Source: Mytilus californianus (Eukaryota > Mollusca > Bivalvia > Mytilida > Mytilidae). From it: 64,000 nucleotides of DNA. A model generated the notes under the pieces. It saw only the letters and a list, made by a program, of their open reading frames with translations, was not told the DNA's origin and ran no database searches. Of the stretch, positions 1-7,520 are shown piece by piece. The stretch is taken from the NCBI RefSeq assembly GCF_021869535.1, contig NW_026262734.1:73036339-73100338 (forward strand). Direction: 5' to 3'. Position 1 is the first letter of the stretch; each line of letters starts with the position of its first letter. The translations under genes and the position numbers were made by a program.

Positions 1-554
1 GGAAAAATGTTAACATTGGAATCCGCCATTTTGACGTAGGAAACAAACTAATTTTCAATCTTGGATTAAAGGACATTGCGCACATTGCCAGCGTATCATG
101 CATAACCAGTCATGTGCAAATATATCTTTTAATTTGTTTTCTACACTTACTATTCTGTGTTTTAGTTAATTTAATGTTTTAATTTCCTACAGAACGGAAC
201 ATCATTCTCAAAGATGCCGTAGAAAAAAATTATAGGTGGGCGTAAACATTTTACATACGGGAACTTTTTGTGTCGACAGATTAACCTTTATCTGTCAGAT
301 TCAGGCGTTTGACGTTCAACTGTTACCTTTCTGTGTATAATTTCCTGTATTGATCGCCCCTCCTGTTTCTTTCAAGCTCGCTCTTGATGAATGCGCATTC
401 GTGGTATTCATCCGCAACAACAATTCTTCGGTACGTCATAGATATTAAAGATTGTTTGACTTATTTATAAATATTTCTTACGACAAAACATTGTGTTTAA
501 AAAAAATATTTTTTGGAGTATCCATTGAAAAAAATGAATTTAAAACAAGCGATA
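1..554. other. A+T-rich intergenic DNA, no supported gene
   Basis: I see no convincing gene here. On the minus strand a frame from 411 down to 316 encodes 30 residues beginning MNTTNAHSS and ending in TGA. It lies in a slightly more GC-rich patch (about 290-440) and could be a scrap of an exon or 5' leader, but no domain is recognisable. On the plus strand a pyrimidine-rich stretch ending in CTACAG near 190 resembles a 3' splice site, but the frame after it stops within ten codons. Both are weak. Confidence 0.4.
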
Positions 555-666
555 AGGAATTTTATTTTGCACTAGATAATGTCCGCGGATCTATAATTTT
601 TATAGATCAGTTGAAAACCCAAAACTAATTTGCATAATAATAGCAATACACCGGAATGACCTCACG
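555..666 (+). repeat. Diverged dispersed repeat, plus-strand copy
   Basis: This stretch matches the reverse complement of 3360-3480 over its length. Shared blocks include TTATTTTGCACT, TATAGATC followed by GTT, AAACCCAAAACTAATTT, TAGCAATACA and ATGACCTCA, in the same order and at similar spacing. Identity looks like roughly 75-80 percent with small indels, so these are old members of one dispersed family. No coding potential is visible. The two copies face each other across about 2.7 kb; they could be the ends of one decayed element, but independent insertions are equally likely. Confidence 0.6.
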
Positions 667-1570
667 TTCATCCAATGTAAAAATGACAAAAAATTGGTAA
701 AAAAATTAAAAGTTAACAACAATTTTTAAATTTCTATACAGAAAAAGCTTTAATCATAAAGACAATACTAGTAAATTGTATCTTTACAAAAATATGAAGT
801 AAAATTTTAGATTTGAAACTTAAATTCCTACTCTTTTGAAAAAAGAACCAATATTACAAAAATTGATAATTAGCGATTACAATTCGACTATGTTAATCCC
901 TTTATACAGTGGATGATGCAAGTCATTTTATTTTATACTGTAAAATAAAATCAAAACTTAGAGGTGACTTTTTTGGAAAAGTATAAAAAAATATACAAGA
1001 TTTTAATACATGGCACAAAAATGATAAAAACACATATCTCATCTTCCCACCAACCTCAAAAGCAAAGCAAACAAGCATTTGAACTGAGGACAGTGACTCT
1101 TGATTCATTTATATTACTATATTTGTATTTATATATGAATAGATTAGATTGCTTTCATTTTTTAAGGATATGTTTTCCCTGTCATTTTGGGTTGGATTTT
1201 TTCTCTGTCTAATCTGTTCATTTTGTCACAAATCTCGAAGATTTGTATGACATTAAAATATTTGTATGTGTATTGTATTATCATTAAAATACTGTCCCAA
1301 TTACAGCTTTAGTTGCCGTTCAGGACGTTAAACATCCCAAACGATTGATCATTTTGATAAACGATTAGGAAAAAACGTACAAAAACAATAAAGAATTATG
1401 ACATAATTTGTCTTCATAATATATACAGTCAAATACTTTACATTTCCCCAACTGTCTATGAATTTATAATATAAATTTATAATACAAATAGCCAATGTCA
1501 TTGAGAAAACAGCGTCCACATTGGTCAAATGTTATTCTTCTTATATGTACTTTGTAAGTTTGTCTCCTGT
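667..1570. other. A+T-rich intergenic DNA
   Basis: About 900 bp of low-complexity A+T-rich sequence. Overlapping open frames on both strands near 923-1212 are short, full of Phe, Ile, Tyr and Lys, and match nothing I know. I see no RNA gene, promoter or mobile-element end that I can support. Confidence 0.4.
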
Positions 1571-1857
1571 TCTTAACCATATAATGCCATTGTGCACACC
1601 TATTTTGTTTTTGATGCGAGTTTTTATGTGTTTTCCATTAGCTAGTCATTGACTTTGCTATTGCTGTATTAGGGGAGGGAAGTATCCGTATTTCCTCTTA
1701 ATCCCCTGATTAGAATTTATTGAAACTTTCTCAAAATTTTAATCATATAATGCAATTGTGCACCTTGCACCTCCATTTTTATCCGATTTTTTAAAGGTTT
1801 TTCTTAAACAAATATTCTTCTACCATTGCTTGATTTTGGAGTGGGGATGTCCTTTCG
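1571..1857 (+). repeat. Two diverged copies of a roughly 115-bp sequence
   Basis: Copy one starts near 1575 (ACCATATAATGCCATTGTGCA) and copy two near 1741 (ATCATATAATGCAATTGTGCA). Both continue through CACCT, a T-rich stretch, a TTGCTATTGCT or CATTGCTTGA block and an AGGGGAGGG or GAGTGGGGA block. Similarity is partial and interrupted, so this looks like an old tandem duplication or two members of one repeat family. Confidence 0.35.
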
Positions 1858-1922
1858 TAAGGTTTCGCATTACCCCCTGCCCCTGCCCTCCCAAAAATAG
1901 ATATAAATAAAAATTCGTAAAA

Positions 1923-1936
1923 GGTTCCGCGGAACC
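1923..1936. other. Perfect 14-bp palindrome GGTTCCGCGGAACC
   Basis: A perfect self-complementary 14-mer, much richer in GC than its surroundings and followed by CTGCGGACGG. A related CTGCAGACGG occurs near 2132. It may be a remnant of a repeat-element end or chance; no function can be assigned. Confidence 0.5.
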
Positions 1937-2226
1937 CTGCGGACGGTTTCGTCTGCGAATACTGCTGTCAATGTTAAAGTGAATCCATTTATCCATAAAA
2001 TTCAGAATTTAAAAAAAAAATCAAAAGATTTTCTTAAAATGCTATTTCTTGATCTTGAAGAATAGCCTCTGTCCAAATTTCATAACAATTCATGTCGGTT
2101 TACACATTAATTATGTCAAAAGGTTAATCCCTGCAGACGGTCTGTAAATGGTAACCACAACAAACTAAGTCTATCCATCAGACAATACTGAAAAAAGAAC
2201 GAAATAAATTTTCAAACTTTGGGTCC

Positions 2227-2312
2227 GACGACTTACAGAAAAGAGCGACAACTTACAAAATGTACAGAAAAGGACCAAAAAGAACCGAAAAGGACCGAAA
2301 AGGAAATCGATT
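2227..2312 (+). repeat. Purine-rich short repeat, plus-strand copy
   Basis: A run of GAAAAGGACC and GAACCGAAAAGGACC type units, preceded by ACTTACAGAAAAGAGCGA. It matches the reverse complement of 5465-5572, including the unique-looking leader, so the two are opposite-strand members of one dispersed repeat with an internal minisatellite of about 10-11 bp rather than independent simple repeats. Confidence 0.6.
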
Positions 2313-2646
2313 TTTTTTTGTAATCGAAGAAGACTAGCAAATTGCTAAAATCATTAAAGTCTATAAATGAAAAGATAGTTTCCATAAAAGTTTCTTATTA
2401 GGTTTTGAAACCTTATACTGCGACAGGACTAACTTACATGTGAAAAATTACCCTCATATGATTACAGGTAGGGTCGGATGACTATACTACAGGTAGGGGC
2501 TATTCAAATGAATTTTGAAAAAGCTCATACATTAGTTTATGTGTCGTATTTATTTAAGTATTTAACAATATCGACTGCATCTTTCATCCGCTTTCTCTTC
2601 CCTATCCCAATCAATTTTCAATCTCCGTATGCATTTCCTCACTTTT

Positions 2647-2886
2647 TCATTCTCCTAAGATCTCTTGTTCAATTTCTCTTTCCGGATCAAAACAGCATAA
2701 TTTGCAGTAAAATTTTAGTCCTCTCGTTGCCCATTATTTTGTCAATTCTGATGACATTCCTTTGCCGACACCGTAACTGTGCACCCATTTTCCACAACCA
2801 AAGCAGAGGACGGAATCTGTACATTCACAATCCTTACTACAGATACAGCAGGGGTACTGTTTTCGATATCGAGATTTACAATTATT
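2647..2886 (-). pseudogene. Decayed PHD-type zinc finger fragment
   Basis: Read on the minus strand from about 2886, the translation runs KSRYRKQYPCCICSKDCEC, then a VLCFGCGKWVH block, and ends FYCKLC. Numbering the Tyr at 2856-2854 as residue 1, the PHD ligand pattern shows as Cys3-x2-Cys6, Cys18-x2-Cys21, His26 and Cys51-x2-Cys54, about the normal 50-residue PHD length. The Cys expected three residues after His26 is Gly (codon 2772-2770). An in-frame TAA interrupts the domain at 2736-2734, one base from a Tyr codon. After the domain the frame continues CFDPEREIEQE and stops at 2649-2647, with further stops beyond. A stop also lies a few codons upstream. PHD fingers usually read histone tails, but similar fingers also occur in non-LTR retrotransposon proteins, so this could be a gene fragment or a transposon relic. 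It is not functional as it stands. Base composition inside is more GC-rich than its surroundings, as expected for former coding DNA. Confidence 0.55.
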
Positions 2887-2931
2887 TCACCATTTTTCTA
2901 ATTTTGAAAACAAGTGAGAAAACAATATAAA

Positions 2932-3213
2932 AAAGAAGATGTGGTATGATTGCCAATGAGACAACTCTCCACAAGAGACCAAATGACACAGAAATTAACA
3001 ACTATAGGTCACCGTACGGCCTTCAACAAAGAGCAAAGCCCATACCGCATAGTCAGCTATAAAGGGCCCCGAAATGACAAATGTAAAACAATGCAAACGA
3101 GAAAACTAACGGCCTAATTTATGTACAAAATATTGAACGAAAAACAAATATGTAACACAGCAACAAACGACAACAACTGAATTACAGGCTCCTGACTTGG
3201 GACAGGCACATTC
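2932..3213 (+). mobile_element. Mytilus-type dispersed repeat, partial
   Basis: The stretch from GATGTGGTATGATTGCCAAT to GGGACAGGCACATTC is one I recognise from memory as a very common dispersed sequence in Mytilus genomes and 3' UTRs. Its hallmark blocks are GAGACAACTCTCCACAAGAG, GGTCACCGTACGGCCTTCAA, GCCCATACCGCATAGTCAGC and ACAGGCTCCTGACTTGGGAC. It is colinear with no obvious internal rearrangement but has no intact reading frame. Longer copies that I recall continue past the GGGACAGGCACAT block, so this is probably truncated on the right. I cannot name its class. It is the main basis for calling the organism a mussel. Confidence 0.6.
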
Positions 3214-3235
3214 AGAAAGCCTTTTTTATTAATCT

Positions 3236-3283
3236 TAAGGTGACGATTATCATGATTAAATCACATGTCATCGTGGCACCTTA
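3236..3283. repeat. Imperfect inverted repeat (hairpin)
   Basis: TAAGGTGACGAT on the left pairs with ATCGTGGCACCTTA on the right, with a two-base bulge and a central loop of about 20 bp. It lies just downstream of the Mytilus-type repeat and could be a decayed foldback element or the end of a neighbouring one. Confidence 0.45.
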
Positions 3284-3350
3284 ACAAATTTATTAGACAT
3301 TTAACATCCGAGAGGAAATGGTGATGTTGACTTGTATATTTTTACATCGC

Positions 3351-3368
3351 GATGACCTTGAGGTCATC
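3351..3368. other. Inverted repeat of AGGTCA half-sites
   Basis: GATGACCT TG AGGTCATC is self-complementary apart from a two-base spacer. It contains TGACCTTGA, the complement of TCAAGGTCA, a known extended half-site of orphan nuclear receptors, arranged as an everted pair. The related repeat at 555-666 keeps only one half (ATGACCTCA), so the second half is specific to this copy. Binding is not shown by the sequence and chance is likely. Confidence 0.3.
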
Positions 3369-3480
3369 CCGATGTATTGCTATCGCCTAGATTTCCATTA
3401 TGTAAATTAGTTTTGGGTTTGTAACCGATCTATAAACATGATAAATACGCGCACATAAACGAGTGCAAAATAACATTCCT
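3360..3480 (-). repeat. Diverged dispersed repeat, minus-strand copy
   Basis: This is the reverse-oriented partner of 555-666, with the same ordered blocks (GGTCATCC, TGTATTGCTA, AAATTAGTTTTGGGTTT, GATCTATAA, GTGCAAAATAA). The strands are arbitrary relative to any biological direction. There is no coding potential. Confidence 0.6.
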
Positions 3481-3600
3481 TAACGTTTGATATAAATACA
3501 TCTCTTCAATGAATACTGATAAAAATATTTTTGTTTACAACATAAATTAATAATATGAAAATGTTTTGTAGTTAGATATATATATATAAGTAAAAAATCA

Positions 3601-3810
3601 TTGATAATATCAATGCACACGTACCGAAAAATTGTGTTAAAGCATGCGGAAGAATATCTCAAAGAACGTTTTGTGAAAATACCGTCAAGGACCGGTAACT
3701 CTGTAATTGATTTTGCGGGAAAATATGAATGCCTACTCGTATCCAATCTTAGAAAAATCGAATTTTTACAGAAAAGTGTCCACCATGCACTTGCATTGCA
3801 CTATTTTTAG
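3601..3810 (+). other. Possible exon remnant, 69 codons, unrecognised
   Basis: The frame reads MIISMHTYRKIVLKHAEEY and continues through KERFVKIPSRTGNSVIDFAG to a KYECLLVSNLRKIE block. Up to about 3751 its composition is balanced, with charged residues and few A+T-driven Phe and Ile runs, unlike the spurious frames around it. That makes a former exon plausible. The last 20 codons, from about 3752, belong to the non-coding 319-bp duplication, so any real exon would end before that. I recognise no domain and see no convincing splice sites. A chance frame remains quite possible. Confidence 0.2.
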
Positions 3811-3980
3811 AATAGTAGAATAGAATGATATACAAATGGATTCAAATCATATATATATGTAACTGTTATTTTAATATAATATAAACAATAACTCAGTGTA
3901 TACTGATTTGTATCACTACAATATAATAGTTATTACGGTGAAGTTGAATTTCCTGTCATTTATTCATCATCCACGCACGA

Positions 3981-4062
3981 ACTTGTCTCAGAAAAAATAT
4001 ATCTCTGTACATTAACCTTCAGTTTTAGGTAAAGTGATATGTTGTTTTTTTCTGAGACAAGT
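3981..4062. repeat. 82-bp palindromic element in first 319-bp unit
   Basis: ACTTGTCTCAGAAAAAA at the left end is the exact complement of TTTTTTCTGAGACAAGT at the right end, so 17-bp arms enclose about 48 bp. It resembles a very short foldback element or the tip of a MITE. There is no clear target-site duplication. Confidence 0.7.
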
Positions 4063-4299
4063 GCTTTTGAGAAAAATCGAATTTTTACAGAAAAGTGTCC
4101 ACCATGCACTTGCATTGCACTATTTTTAGAATAGTAGAATAGAATGATATACAAATGGATTCAAATCATATATATATGTAACTGTTATTTTAATATAATA
4201 TAAACAACAACTCAGTGTATACTGATTTGTATCACTACAATATAATAGTTATTACGGTGAAGTTGAATTTCCTGTCATTTATTCATCATCCACGCACGA

Positions 4300-4381
4300 A
4301 CTTGTCTCAGAAAAAAATATATCTCTGTACATTAACCTCAGTTTTAGGTAAAGAGATATGTTGTTTTTTTCTGAGACAAGT
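4300..4381. repeat. 82-bp palindromic element in second 319-bp unit
   Basis: The duplicated copy of the hairpin, with the same 17-bp arms and three small differences in the loop. It arose with the 319-bp duplication, not by a separate insertion. Confidence 0.7.
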
Positions 4382-4389
4382 GCTTTTGA

Positions 4390-4870
4390 CCATCCTCAAG
4401 AACTTGTGGTCATCCGATGTTCAGTACTTCAGTACTTTGATTTTATATTACCATACCAAATGACACCGGGCAATTTGCCTACATCTTTATATATATAAAC
4501 AAACTAAAAACGTTTTTTTTAAATGTTAGGGTAAACATTAATATTACGATAGTATTTGCTTTTCATTTATTTTTGTTGATATAATTAAGTCTATTTACAG
4601 CAAAATCTATCAAGATATTACTATTTAAAAATATAATATGCATACGAACAAATATTTTAATAATCAGATTAAAATCCTTGATAAAAAATATAAATGATAA
4701 ATTATCATACATATATAAACAAAATATTACTAAAAACCAAGTTATACTGTCTCTTTTTTTTTGTGTCCACATATCCCTGTAAAATGTACAATCTATGTTT
4801 GAATTATGCGCTTTTTTATTACGAGGAATTGTTAACAATATCAAAATTCGTGTATATATATATATCAGCA
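4390..4870. other. A+T-rich intergenic DNA
   Basis: Low-complexity A+T-rich sequence with TATATA runs near 4491-4497 and 4852-4864. Frames on both strands (4563-4844 minus, 4694-4903 plus) are made of Ile, Phe, Tyr, Asn and Lys and are not credible. Nothing else is visible. Confidence 0.4.
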
Positions 4871-5180
4871 GTGTTTAAGAACATCCGTTGTTCGACCTGC
4901 TAGTCAAATGCGTTTTGTTAAAATATACTTTTTCACTTTTTTGGTCTTTTGGAAAATGTTGTTTGTGCTGTATTTAGACCCTCTACCAAGAAATTTGTTT
5001 ACCATGCACACGTATATAAATTGCGGTTTTTATCCAACGCAATCATAGGTTTGAACTTTGTTTTCAATTTAGACTTGTTTTTAATTTTTCGTTTGGGCTT
5101 GTATTACATTTGCCTTCGGGTTTATATAATCCGTTCATCCTATTTCGACTCTTCAAATTTCAAGAGTCTATCCTAAATTG
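4871..5180 (+). repeat. Possible dispersed repeat fragment
   Basis: From GTTCGACCTGCTAGTCAAAT to TTTATATAATCCGTTC the sequence looks like dispersed mussel repeat material that I have seen in other contexts, but the recognition is weak. An open frame of 75 codons from 4949 has a hydrophobic stretch (roughly residues 32-57) without charge balance or a known domain. I do not call it a gene. Confidence 0.25.
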
Positions 5181-5425
5181 AGGTAAATTATATGGCCTTC
5201 CAAATACCGTTTCGATTCCTAACATCACCTAAAAATCAGCTTTCGGTGGCCTGGTGTTACCTTTCCTCGTCAGTAGAATCTAGAGTTGTAACATAGTACA
5301 TGATATTTTAGTCAAGAAGATGGTATTGATTGCAGATTAGCTAAATTATCTGTCGTAAAGGATCGTTAGATGCAGTCACAGAAATAATTATATGATAAGT
5401 ACGTCTAAACAAGTGACAACTCTAC
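5181..5425. other. Intergenic DNA, no feature seen
   Basis: Moderate complexity. A 34-codon plus-strand frame begins MAFQIPFRFL at about 5191 and ends at a TAG in AACATAG. It is short and unrecognised, so not called. Confidence 0.35.
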
Positions 5426-5441
5426 GATATATATATATATA
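5426..5441. repeat. Short (AT)n microsatellite
   Basis: An uninterrupted AT dinucleotide run next to the pyrimidine-rich repeat. Confidence 0.8.
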
Positions 5442-5464
5442 CATTTTTATAATAAATATATATG

Positions 5465-5572
5465 TGCTCTTTTTGGCTCCTTTTCGGTTCTTTTCTGTTC
5501 TTTTTGGTCCTTTTCGGTCCTTTTCTGTTCTTTTCTGTAAATCATCGCTCTTTTCTGTAAATCGTTGGACCG
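5465..5572 (-). repeat. Purine-rich short repeat, minus-strand copy
   Basis: Read as plus strand it is pyrimidine-rich, with CCTTTTCGGTC and CTTTTCTGTTC units ending in two CGCTCTTTTCTGTAAATC-like blocks. Its reverse complement matches 2227-2312. Frames across it on both strands (5388-5604) simply translate the repeat, giving Lys/Arg/Glu-rich or Phe/Ser-rich peptides. Confidence 0.6.
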
Positions 5573-5780
5573 TCAACAAGGTCAAACTTTTGCTTCGGAC
5601 ATAATTTCGTAATCATAAAAAAGCTTCTGTCAAAGTTTAATAAAATTCTATGGAAGGTTTGACAAATGAATTGATGCGTAAAAAAACATTAAAACCAGGA
5701 TTGTATCTACTGATTAACTGCCAAAAAACTGAAAAGTATTTTTTTTAATTTTTTTAGTTTGCTCTTTTAAAAAAGCCTCT
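5573..5780. other. Unique-looking DNA abutting the array
   Basis: This is the left junction flank. It is A+T-rich, ending in TTTTAAAAAAGCCTCT immediately before the first B module. A stretch near 5621-5660 (AGCTTCTGTCAAAGTTTAAT) weakly resembles one near 2065-2095 (AGCCTCTGTCCAAATTTCAT), so part of this may be old repeat. It shows no similarity to the right end of module A. Confidence 0.4.
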
Positions 5781-6231
5781 GGTCCGAGTACACAGTTATC
5801 GTCCTTTAATTTTCGTTGTCCACAAATGTAGTCCCTAGTGTGGACAGTGTGTTACTTGCCATTTTTTTTTATACCCCTTCCAAATTTATTTCTCCATGTT
5901 TTATGACTCAAATAGCAAGTAGGGGGGTGAAATGACACTGTAAAAAAATTTGGGTCATGAATTTTAAAGTAAAGTAGTGATTTGGTCCAGCTGAAAAATG
6001 TTAAAAATTAGCACTTCGGAAGCTGTCAAAAGATTTGAAGACCCCCTTAACATAAAATTGTCCATATTTTGAGTTAGAGCCGATGAAGTTTTCTATAATT
6101 TTGATATAATTTGTCCCAAAAGTAGTATAACACACTGTAAAAATATTATTGAGAAAGCGCAGGTGGGATTTTTTTAATTTTCATTTATTGTCTAAAAGAA
6201 ATGCACTACGAAATAACTGTGTACTCGGACC
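5781..6231 (+). mobile_element. Module B, first copy: MITE-like element with 19-bp TIRs
   Basis: The copy begins GGTCCGAGTACACAGTTAT and ends with its exact reverse complement. Within the array, the flanking TTA and TAA extend the inverted repeat to 22 bp; at this first copy the left flank is CTCT, so only 19 bp pair. It is 451 bp, A+T-rich and has no reading frame, which fits a miniature inverted-repeat transposable element moved by a transposase encoded elsewhere. I cannot assign a superfamily. Inside are an 8-bp inverted repeat (TGTCCACA at 5817, TGTGGACA at 5839) and an 11-bp one (ACAGTGTGTTA near 5843, TAACACACTGT near 6127). All 26 B starts: 5781, 8821, 11861, 13609, 15357, 17105, 18853, 20601, 22349, 24097, 25845, 27593, 29341, 31089, 32837, 34585, 36333, 38081, 39828, 41576, 43324, 45072, 46820, 52444, 55484, 62400. 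This copy has T at 6128 where most have C. Confidence 0.8.
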
Positions 6232-6669
6232 TAAGAGGTGAAATCAGGAAATATAGAATCTGTACTTTGGCAACTTCCCTGAATGATTTGATGGTGTCAA
6301 TTTGTCAAATAGCATAAAACTAAAGGATTTAAACTTTTATTTGATAGAATTTCTGCAAAAATGACCAATTTGGGCATATTATGGTCAAAATAAGCATTTC
6401 ATAGCTTTTTCAATTTTGATGCATAAGTGGCATTCTGACTTTCTATCTGACAGGTTTTTATGTGTCAATATTTGTGTTTCTATGCTTCAATCCAGTTGTA
6501 TTACTCATTTGTGAACTCTGAATCTACAGAAAAGAAGATTATCTCAAACAATATGTACAAAATGTGTTGTATATATGACCCTCGTCTAACGCCCTGTTTG
6601 GATCAAGTTAAATGTGAGGAGCTTGGAACATAAAAGTTGAAGTCCATAATAAAGACCTCACTAAATTTG

Positions 6670-6678
6670 TATAAAAAG
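6670..6678 (+). promoter_or_regulatory. TATA-like box TATAAAAAG in module A
   Basis: A good match to a TATA box, about 38 bp upstream of the ATG that opens the 83-codon frame, and present in the A copies I compared. In DNA this A+T-rich such matches are expected by chance. If used, it would make each unit a transcription start. AATAAA lies upstream of it at 6648-6653, in the wrong place to serve this frame but suitable for transcripts coming from the preceding unit. Confidence 0.15.
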
Positions 6679-6707
6679 CACTTAACAATGTCTTTTGTAC
6701 CTGTTTC

Positions 6708-6959
6708 ATGTCACATAATATCTTTCTTTTCTTCTGTAGGATAGCAAGTTGTTCAAATATAAGCTTGTTGCGACTAAAATTACATGCATGTTTTTCACTA
6801 AAAAGTGAAAAATCTATGTATCAGACCATACTGTCAGCAAAAAAAGTTGAATGCAAGAGTCTTTTTGTGCTCAGATTTATTGTATCATGTCACCTGAGTA
6901 TAGAAATGATAGAAAAGACACAAATTTTTATTTCCTATAGCTTCAATATGCATTTTTAA
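6708..6959 (+). other. 83-codon open frame repeated in each A module, probably not a gene
   Basis: The frame starts MSHNIFLFFCRIASCSN and ends YSFNMHF. It is intact in 34 of 36 A modules. No domain is recognised; Cys, Ile, Phe and Ser are frequent and there is no clean signal peptide or membrane helix. A pyrimidine tract TTTCTTTTCTTCTGTAG followed by G, at 6723-6740, lies inside codons 6-11 and looks like a 3' splice site. From there the frame stays open to the TAA at 6957-6959, so a terminal exon of about 72 codons is imaginable. Against coding: the only two differences I saw in this frame anywhere in the array are single-base deletions (copies at 30268 and 39008) that break it, and there are no synonymous changes. 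I treat it as a by-product of a homogenised repeat. Confidence 0.2.
6791..6812. repeat. Perfect hairpin within module A
   Basis: TTTTTCAC and GTGAAAAA, 8-bp arms around TAAAAA. It is preceded directly by the palindrome ACATGCATGT. It recurs in each A module. No factor can be assigned. Confidence 0.6.
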
Positions 6960-7520
6960 ATGTACATATGTGCTACGGCCTAAATTGACCCTAAATTATT
7001 TTCAGTCTTACTTGGCCTAAGACCCTTTTAAACTAATATGATATGTTATTTGTGAGTTTTCTTTCCATTTAAAGTACATTAAATACATATGTAAGGATTA
7101 TTTATAACCAAAAAGCTTTACAAATTTAAAATTGCTGGAAAATATTACATCTTCATGTAAGGCCCCCCTTCATTGGAAAACCTCCATTTTTAGGCACAGG
7201 CTCATATAAATTTGACTTTTTAATAATTATGATAAGTCTGATAAATCAAATGAGTACTCAATTGCTTTTAATACATAATATTTTATATATTAAGGCATTT
7301 AAAAAGTATTTTTTTGCAGTATTTAAATTTTTTAAGCCCCAAATGTTGATAGTTGAAATTTTTCAATTTTAACATCTACATTTAACACGCAAAGTTGAAT
7401 ATAGAATTAGTCATATTGTCTATAATATATATCCTATTGCCATGAAACTTTGTAGGCAGTCTTATAATTTATTAAGCTTTGGTCATACCAAGTTTCATTA
7501 AGATTGGTCAACTTTTTCTA

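Larger units (their letters stand above)
3752..4389 (+). repeat. Tandem duplication, 2 x 319 bp
   Basis: Unit one is 3752-4070 and unit two 4071-4389, both starting GAAAAATCGAATTTTTACAG and ending GTGCTTTTGA. I see only four differences: AATAAC/AACAAC, a seventh A after CTCAG, CCTTC/CCTC, and AAAGTGA/AAAGAGA. Identity is thus about 99 percent and the duplication is recent. The sequence right of unit two is unrelated. No coding potential is evident. Confidence 0.9.

Noticed and set aside
923..1212. Overlapping 61- and 82-codon frames on opposite strands
   Set aside because: A+T-driven composition, no domain, no supporting signals.
2478..2930. 150-codon plus-strand open frame, hydrophobic and the longest in the window
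   Set aside because: It is antisense to the PHD-finger relic; its composition follows from that strand and A+T-rich flanks, and no domain is recognisable.
3960..4463. Small frames in the 319-bp duplication (3960-4154 minus, 4215-4463 plus)
   Set aside because: They run across the palindromic non-coding repeat and are not kept in the two copies of the duplicated unit.
4563..4903. 93- and 69-codon frames on opposite strands
   Set aside because: Ile/Phe/Asn/Tyr-rich translations of low-complexity A+T DNA.
5388..5604. Lys/Arg/Glu-rich frame on the minus strand and Phe/Ser-rich frame on the plus strand
   Set aside because: Both are translations of the pyrimidine/purine minisatellite.
5766..5785. 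CCTCT left of the first B and AGAGG right of it as a target-site duplication or longer inverted repeat
   Set aside because: They are in inverted, not direct, orientation and spaced differently from the ends (0 versus 3 bp); five bases can match by chance.
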